Shown piece by piece: positions 5,901 to 9,311 of a stretch of DNA of 9,311 nt. Where the stretch lies: contig JAPLSP010000562.1 of the NCBI GenBank assembly GCA_026398575.1, positions 1 to 9,311 on the forward strand, written 5' to 3'. Positions within the stretch are counted from its first letter, which is position 1; the number at the start of each line of letters is the position of its first letter. The stretch comes from Candidatus Sumerlaeota bacterium. Lineage in GTDB: Bacteria; Sumerlaeota; Sumerlaeia; JADFCT01. The notes under the pieces are model-generated. The model saw only the letters and a program-made list of their open reading frames with translations. It had not been told where the DNA came from and did no database searches. The position numbers were made by a program, and so were the translations under genes.

Positions 5901-8900
5901 TCGCTATGAAGCCACGACGGCGTCTTTTGCGCAATTCGGCGCGCATCGCGCTGTCATCTATGCGCGGGATAGCTGGGGCGGCGTCTCTTTCCCGAAGCAA
6001 TCCTACGTCAACCAACGACTGGGAAAAGACAAGATGGTCATTGTCTGTGGCGACGGCGCTTATGACAGCGATTCGCCACATGGCGCCAGCGCCTATGTCG
6101 CCAATTCAGCCTACGCGGCGGCGCGCACGCGCTGGATGACGAATGAAGACATCGCTTACCTGGTGTCTTCACCCGAACCCAGCGCCGATGCCCTGCCAAC
6201 AAAAGCCAATCTAGCCGCTGCTATTGCGGCCTCTGCCGGCGCCGATCAGTTGATAGTCTTTTTGATCGGACGCGGAAATGCCGCTGCATTCGACATTAAT
6301 GGCAATGGCCCGGATGGCGGAGATGTAGCGCCGGGAGAATTATGCGGATGGCTTGACGATTTGCAGACGTCCGCCGGCGCAAAGGTCATCGTCGTTTTGG
6401 ATTTTGTCTATTCCGGCGATTGGGTGACGTCCCTTGCGGCCCCTCTCGGCTGTCAACGCATTGTAATCGCTTCCTGTGGCCTTGGACAGGTATCTTACTG
6501 CAAGGAAGGAGGCGTTGTCTCCTTCTCGCAATACCTATTCAATAAAGCGCGCGAAGGGGTGAACATCCGCGAAGCGTTCAGTTGGGCGCGGACGGCGATG
6601 CTGGCCGCGACGCTCCAAACGCAGCATGCGCTTCTGGATGATGACGGCGATGGCCGTGCAACCAAGCGCGACGGCGCCGTTGCCGCGAGCGCTTATCTTG
6701 GGGCGGCGTATGCTCCCGAAGTTGAAAAACCGATAATAAGCGATTGTGCTCCAAGCATTGTTTTGACATCGGACAGCGCCGTCCTCTGGGCTTCCGGCGT
6801 TTGGGCGCATGGCGGAATTGAGCGCGTTTATGCAAAAGTGGCTTCCTCGGACGCAGCCTCCTCACGCGTTCAATATGATGAGATCGAACTGCTCTATACA
6901 TCGGCGACGGCGCGCTGGGAAGGAGCCGTCTTGAGTCTTGATCCCACGCAGCGATATACGGTCGTGTATTTTGCCCAAGATCGCGCGCGGTTGTTGTCAG
7001 AGCCCGTTGCCGCTTCGATGGGACCGCCCGTTCCGGAATCGGAGGATTTCTATGATCGGTATTGCTCCGACGATACGACGCAAACGCTGAACCTCCTCGC
7101 AAACGCCAATACCCAGCAGGAGCATAATCTATATCCCTGGGGCGACGCCGACTGGGTCGCATTCAACGTCATCGCGAATCATTTCTATACCATCCAAGTC
7201 ACGAGCCAGGGGCTGGGATGCGACGCGATTATCCGCCTTTATCTGGATTCCGATCTCACCAGCCCGGCCGCCGTCATGGACGAACGCGGCGCCGGTGAAA
7301 GCCCGGAAATCCTGACATGGTATTCCGATTCCTATCATGGCGCGGTATTTGTGGAAATCGCGCAGAGTCCGGACCTGACGGAGCCTAATGGAGAGGCGAC
7401 CTCCTATACGCTCTTGATCTCAGGCGATTGGGGCAGCAACGCCGGACTGCCGACCATCGCAACGGGGATCGGCTATATCTCGACGCCCGATGGCGGAACC
7501 GTGCGGGCGGGAAGCGTTTCTCCCAGCGCGCCTCAGCAGCCGGCGTATTTCAACCATGAATTGCTCATTCCGCCGAACGCTGTGAATGCCTTCTGCATGA
7601 TGCTGATCATGGCGCCCGATGACATGGGGCCTGAACCCATTCCTCAGACGGCCTATACAAAAGCATGGCTGCTAGCGCATCCGCAGAACGCAAGCATTGC
7701 GCGATTCGTTACGTGCGCGCCGGATCCCATTGTCTTGAATACGACGGCGTCGCTGACGATCGAGTTTCTTCCGGATAATCATACTTATAGCGATTTCGCC
7801 ATTAAAGACCTTCCCGACGGCGCAAAAGCTGAAGATATGCGGATTTATTATTGGAATGGGGCATCGTGGGTCATTTTGCCAGGTCCACAAATCGTTTCCG
7901 TTTCCAACAACTGGGTGACTGGGGAGATAACTTCATTAGGCGCGCTGGATTATGACGGTCCGAATTCGCCGAATCCGTCCATGCGCATGAGCCTTTATGC
8001 GGTAGCGCCAGCGGGGACGACGCCTGCGACGTCAAGTCCAACGCCCAGTCCGACGCCCGTCCATTCGCCAACGCCTTCAGCAAGCCCCACGCCTGTCCAT
8101 TCGCCAACGCCCAGTCCAACTCGCATCCCAAGTCCCACTCCGTCGCCGACAGCGGTATCAAGGACTTATACGGGACTTGTTGTTGACGATGTCTCAAGCC
8201 TTCCGATTGCGCAGGCTCATGTTCTAGCTGAAGGATTGACATCCGATTCCTGCGTCACCACCGGCTCCGGCGAATACAGCGTGACAATCCTGGTCAATGA
8301 AGCGAGCACATTCACTCTCACTGCATCGAGGGATGGCTATACCACCAGAACCGACGTTTATCCGGCTTTGCAGTCTTCCCCTGTCAATCTGTCGCTTCAT
8401 CGAATTGCGTCGCCCACACCGTCCCCGACAGCAACGCCAAATCTCACATCAACCCCGAATCCAACAGTGACGCCAAGCCCGACGCCAAGCGCGACGCCGG
8501 CGCATTCGCCCACGCCAACGCCCACGCCCACGCCAACCCATGTTCCGTCTCCTACGCCGCCGCATTCGCCAACGCCCAGTCCGACTCGCATGCCCAGTCC
8601 TTCTCCGACACCAACAGCTGTATCAAAGACTTATTCGGGACTTGTTGTTGACGATGTCACAAGTCTTCCGATTGCGCAGGCGCATGTTTTAGCTGAAGGA
8701 TTGACTTCTGATTCCTGCGTCACTACCGCTCCCGGTGAATATGGCGTAACGATCCTCGTCAATGAAGCGAGCACATTCACTCTCATCGCATGGAAAGATG
8801 GTTATACCACCACAACGGACACTTATCCGGCTTTGCAGTCTTCCCCCGTCAATCTGTCGCTTCATCGAATTGCGTCGCCCACTCCGTGCCCGACAGCAAC

Positions 8901-9311
8901 GCCAAATCTCACCTCAACCCCGAGTCCGACAGCAGCGCCAAGCCCCACGCCAAATCCGACGCCAGCGCATTCGCCGACGCCAACGCGTATTCCGTCTCCT
9001 ACGCCACCAAACTCGCCAACGCCAAGGCCGACGCATGTTCCGTCTCCTACGCCGCCACACTCGCCATCGCCCAGCCCGACTCGCTTGCCCAGTCCGTCTC
9101 CGTCGCCAACAGCGGTATCAAAGACTTATACGGGGTTTGTTTTTGATGACATCACAAGTCTTCCGATCGCGCAGGCGCATGTCTTCGCGCAGGGATTGAC
9201 TTCTGATTCCTGCGTTACCACCGATTCCGGCGAATATGGCGTAACGATCCTGGTCAATGAAGCGAGCACATTCACTCTCATCGCATGGAGGGATGGTTAT
9301 ACCACCAGAAC
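2944..9311 (+). CDS. Giant secreted protein with FG-GAP repeats, tandem C13 peptidase domains and PTPS-linked beta repeats (3' end outside window)
   Basis: The frame runs from ATG at 2944 without a stop to the right edge: 2122 full codons, still open. Residues 1-25 are a Sec signal peptide (MKIHIFFAG, hydrophobic core, AGA before Gln26). Domains in order: ten FG-GAP/VCBS-like repeats with DxDGDG loops (about 50-590); Ig-like (about 594-672); C13-type cysteine peptidase with His766 and Cys811 (about 676-909); beta-sandwich (about 915-1021); second C13-like domain lacking both catalytic residues (about 1027-1259); beta-sandwich (about 1260-1363); PPC-like domain (about 1365-1497, with [11 protein letters not shown]); ZU5-like domain (about 1510-1689, with [28 protein letters not shown]); then Pro/Thr/Ser linkers alternating with 82-residue carboxypeptidase-regulatory-like domains, the third truncated. 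ATG 2944 was chosen because it directly precedes the signal peptide. The protein is likely exported to the surface or medium and may cut proteins after Asn/Asp-type sites, as C13 enzymes do; substrate and anchoring are unknown. Any C-terminal sorting domain lies outside the window. Confidence 0.92.
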   Translation, partial: MKIHIFFAGVLAAAMACLVLPFAGAQSPSWKPVASGLAGGAVRMLYAGACDFSATAFADIDGDGDLDLFVGQAEGFPMFLRNDGTPRAPHWTFIAQNITLPTLSSSPRRAIPAFADVDGDGVLDLLLGLSNGAVAYYHNDGTKTQAQWRLVSENWTAPIHIIANGINARPALVDIDGDGLLDLFVGHENTADHNGYIAFFRNIGDAHNPQWEWVQDNFRNIHVNGAASLFFCDIDGDGDYDLFVGDAAGHVHFYRNYGNAQFAAFIEESDNYCGLEAGKSAAPTLADLRCDGVSDLFVGSMAGGIIHLKNTGIIETPQWSAPEPLWLGLDAGLNSAVEVADIDGDGVVDLFLAAQNNATTGGYGIQHYHNAGAPWLPNWELKDLQFAGLAIDGAAPRFVDIDGDGDLDLFLGTMDQGMRFFRNSGSAHAPVLAEETTGAITVSDGYLCRPALADMNGDGLLDLWIAFCDSFTVPYLYYYRNTGDSGHPIWAAPEDWSAILPGGTLPSVAAGDVDGDGLIDLVIGMDSGEVYFFRCIQSTPTLQFSAPEVIPSVSPETFPSPALADLDGDGWPDLLVGGAYGGVRCYQNPFGERPAIRPPHATVASSASIAFATSGALSGSWEIRSNGSGAIINPLTGAYTAGSASGVDVIQFRQSQTTWSLAYVNVLQPAQMTAAGKAVIMAGRSGGGDTLWPTTNRLANSVYQALLDRGFAKDNIYYLNPDPAQDTDGNGLNDDIQGPSSLANIQTALTGWAHGASSLFIYLIDHGAEPNSDAYIRCNETDVLYASQLNQWLNDLQDAGTTTITLVVDCCQSGAFLDKCHATSSQCRVVIGSAGDKEPAFFSAGGLISFTSAFVNDLYLGRSVGEAFQTAADGMERYQHAQLDDDGNAVYEPGRDGTLARSITLGGLDIAGADRPRIGWIVENQTLTTSSASATVWASEIISPYPIDRVWACLVPPRLGPDSQTQADQPVLEIPELELLWNEAASRYEATTASFAQFGAHRAVIYARDSWGGVSFPKQSYVNQRLGKDKMVIVCGDGAYDSDSPHGASAYVANSAYAAARTRWMTNEDIAYLVSSPEPSADALPTKANLAAAIAASAGADQLIVFLIGRGNAAAFDINGNGPDGGDVAPGELCGWLDDLQTSAGAKVIVVLDFVYSGDWVTSLAAPLGCQRIVIASCGLGQVSYCKEGGVVSFSQYLFNKAREGVNIREAFSWARTAMLAATLQTQHALLDDDGDGRATKRDGAVAASAYLGAAYAPEVEKPIISDCAPSIVLTSDSAVLWASGVWAHGGIERVYAKVASSDAASSRVQYDEIELLYTSATARWEGAVLSLDPTQRYTVVYFAQDRARLLSEPVAASMGPPVPESEDFYDRYCSDDTTQTLNLLANANTQQEHNLYPWGDADWVAFNVIANHFYTIQVTSQGLGCDAIIRLYLDSDLTSPAAVMDERGAGESPEILTWYSDSYHGAVFVEIAQSPDLTEPNGEATSYTLLISGDWGSNAGLPTIATGIGYISTPDGGTVRAGSVSPSAPQQPAYFNHELLIPPNAVNAFCMMLIMAPDDMGPEPIPQTAYTKAWLLAHPQNASIARFVTCAPDPIVLNTTASLTIEFLPDNHTYSDFAIKDLPDGAKAEDMRIYYWNGASWVILPGPQIVSVSNNWVTGEITSLGALDYDGPNSPNPSMRMSLYAVAPAGTTPATSSPTPSPTPVHSPTPSASPTPVHSPTPSPTRIPSPTPSPTAVSRTYTGLVVDDVSSLPIAQAHVLAEGLTSDSCVTTGSGEYSVTILVNEASTFTLTASRDGYTTRTDVYPALQSSPVNLSLHRIASPTPSPTATPNLTSTPNPTVTPSPTPSATPAHSPTPTPTPTPTHVPSPTPPHSPTPSPTRMPSPSPTPTAVSKTYSGLVVDDVTSLPIAQAHVLAEGLTSDSCVTTAPGEYGVTILVNEASTFTLIAWKDGYTTTTDTYPALQSSPVNLSLHRIASPTPCPTATPNLTSTPSPTAAPSPTPNPTPAHSPTPTRIPSPTPPNSPTPRPTHVPSPTPPHSPSPSPTRLPSPSPSPTAVSKTYTGFVFDDITSLPIAQAHVFAQGLTSDSCVTTDSGEYGVTILVNEASTFTLIAWRDGYTTR
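3076..4713 (+). repeat. Ten FG-GAP/VCBS-like repeats (within the giant gene)
   Basis: The core motif (A/V)D(I/V)DGDGxxDLFVG recurs with its first Asp at residues 59, 116, 174, 233, 287, 341, 400, 454, 512 and 565, a period of 53-59 residues. Each core is followed by a hydrophobic strand, often ending in YxN or FRN. Such repeats form beta-propeller blades, and the Asp-rich loop binds calcium. Nine copies keep a DxDGDG or DxNGDG loop. The fifth ([13 protein letters not shown]) has lost central Asp ligands. Integrin-type propellers have seven blades; ten motifs imply either more than one propeller, or a propeller plus extra repeats. The role is probably ligand or substrate binding, or a spacer, in front of the peptidase; that is inference. 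Confidence 0.9.
4969..5670 (+). other. C13-type cysteine peptidase domain 1, catalytic dyad present (within the giant gene)
   Basis: Residues 676-909 start with the strand [18 protein letters not shown], followed by a helix and DNIYYLN. The acidic loop DTDGNGLND (from Asp726) is typical of bacterial C13-like proteins. Strand [12 protein letters not shown] carries the catalytic His766, and strand [12 protein letters not shown] carries Cys811 in the clan CD pattern (D-x-C-x-S-G); Cys810 precedes it. The segment [19 protein letters not shown] between them matches the family's LxAxxLxxWLxxLQ helix. [10 protein letters not shown] near residue 884 is the usual family end signature. Both dyad residues are present, so it is predicted active. 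Legumain-like enzymes cut after Asn or Asp; the specificity here is unknown. Confidence 0.88.
6022..6720 (+). other. C13-like domain 2, catalytic dyad lost (pseudopeptidase, within the giant gene)
   Basis: Residues 1027-1259 follow the same order of elements as domain 1: strand [13 protein letters not shown], helix, then [12 protein letters not shown] where Arg1110 replaces the catalytic His. Next come the helix [11 protein letters not shown] and strand [14 protein letters not shown], where Val1155 replaces the catalytic Cys. The distance between the two positions is 45 residues in both copies. [11 protein letters not shown] at about residue 1228 aligns with [10 protein letters not shown] of domain 1. 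The frame is clean and the fold elements are kept, so this looks like a maintained non-catalytic domain rather than decay. A binding, regulatory or scaffolding role is inference. Confidence 0.82.
8011..8160 (+). repeat. First Pro-Thr-Ser linker (within the giant gene)
   Basis: Fifty codons rich in Pro, Thr and Ser, with short repeats such as [10 protein letters not shown], connect the ZU5-like domain to the first repeat unit. Such linkers in exported proteins are extended, flexible and often O-glycosylated. The coding DNA is low complexity (TCGCCAACGCCCAGTCC recurs), which favours slippage and length variation. Confidence 0.85.
8161..9311 (+). repeat. Tandem repeats of carboxypeptidase-regulatory-like domain plus PTPS linker (within the giant gene)
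   Basis: Units start at 8161, 8626 and 9121 (periods 465 and 495 bp). Each has an 82-codon domain ([42 protein letters not shown]) followed by a Pro/Thr/Ser linker of 73-83 codons. Domains 1 and 2 agree at 71 of 82 residues by my count; the third is cut by the window edge after 63 codons. Linker ends are also similar at DNA level, for example CATGTTCCGTCTCCTACGCC occurs in both full linkers. Whole-unit tandem duplication is the simplest explanation. The domains are small beta-sandwiches likely to serve as a stalk, with flexible and possibly glycosylated linkers; the copy number beyond the window is unknown. Confidence 0.9.

Noticed and set aside
8397..8591. Minus-strand Gly-Val repeat frame
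   Set aside because: It is the antisense of the Pro-Thr-Ser linker DNA; the GVGVGV pattern follows from the low-complexity codons.
8011..9120. CRISPR-like or minisatellite array
   Set aside because: The repeats keep the reading frame, have irregular length and encode PTPS linkers and a beta domain, so they are coding repeats.

Overview
The window looks like a chromosomal piece (roughly 55-60% G+C by eye) from a free-living, probably uncultured Gram-negative-type bacterium that secretes very large multidomain proteins. The clues are a Sec signal peptide, FG-GAP/VCBS repeats, cohesin-like and carboxypeptidase-regulatory-like beta domains, and long Pro-Thr-Ser linkers. Such proteins occur in several environmental candidate phyla and in Planctomycetes/Deltaproteobacteria-type genomes; the sequence alone does not settle the phylum. 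No rRNA, tRNA, CRISPR, transposase or phage gene is visible.

Layout. (1) Positions 2-2068 (+) hold the 3' part of a secreted protein: a cohesin-like domain, a carboxypeptidase-regulatory-like beta domain, then a long Gly/Ser/Val-rich beta-repeat region running to the stop. (2) Positions 2101-2702 (-), convergent with it, hold a compact toxin-antitoxin-type pair: a DUF433 antitoxin-like gene followed, with a 4-base ATGA overlap, by a DUF5615 PIN-like toxin gene. It has a strong Shine-Dalgarno and a plausible promoter. (3) Positions 2703-2943 are intergenic and contain three tandem 10-bp repeats. (4) From 2944 to the right edge (+) runs one uninterrupted frame of 2122 codons that is still open at the edge.

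The giant gene is the main object. In order it encodes a signal peptide, ten FG-GAP/VCBS-like repeats, an Ig-like domain, a clan CD cysteine peptidase domain of the C13 (legumain-like) type with His766 and Cys811, a beta-sandwich, a second C13-like domain in which the His is Arg1110 and the Cys is Val1155, a second beta-sandwich, a PPC-like domain, a ZU5-like domain, and then repeating units of PTPS linker plus an 82-residue carboxypeptidase-regulatory-like domain, the third cut by the window end.

How the parts fit: the peptidase module was duplicated as a pair (C13 + beta-sandwich), and the second copy has lost its catalytic dyad while keeping the spacing exactly. The active copy could be a surface or extracellular protease, or act in self-processing. 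The propeller and beta domains probably bind ligands or act as spacers. The left protein shares the carboxypeptidase-regulatory-like domain with the giant protein, which suggests the two belong to the same exported repertoire. The toxin-antitoxin-type pair between them looks functionally independent.
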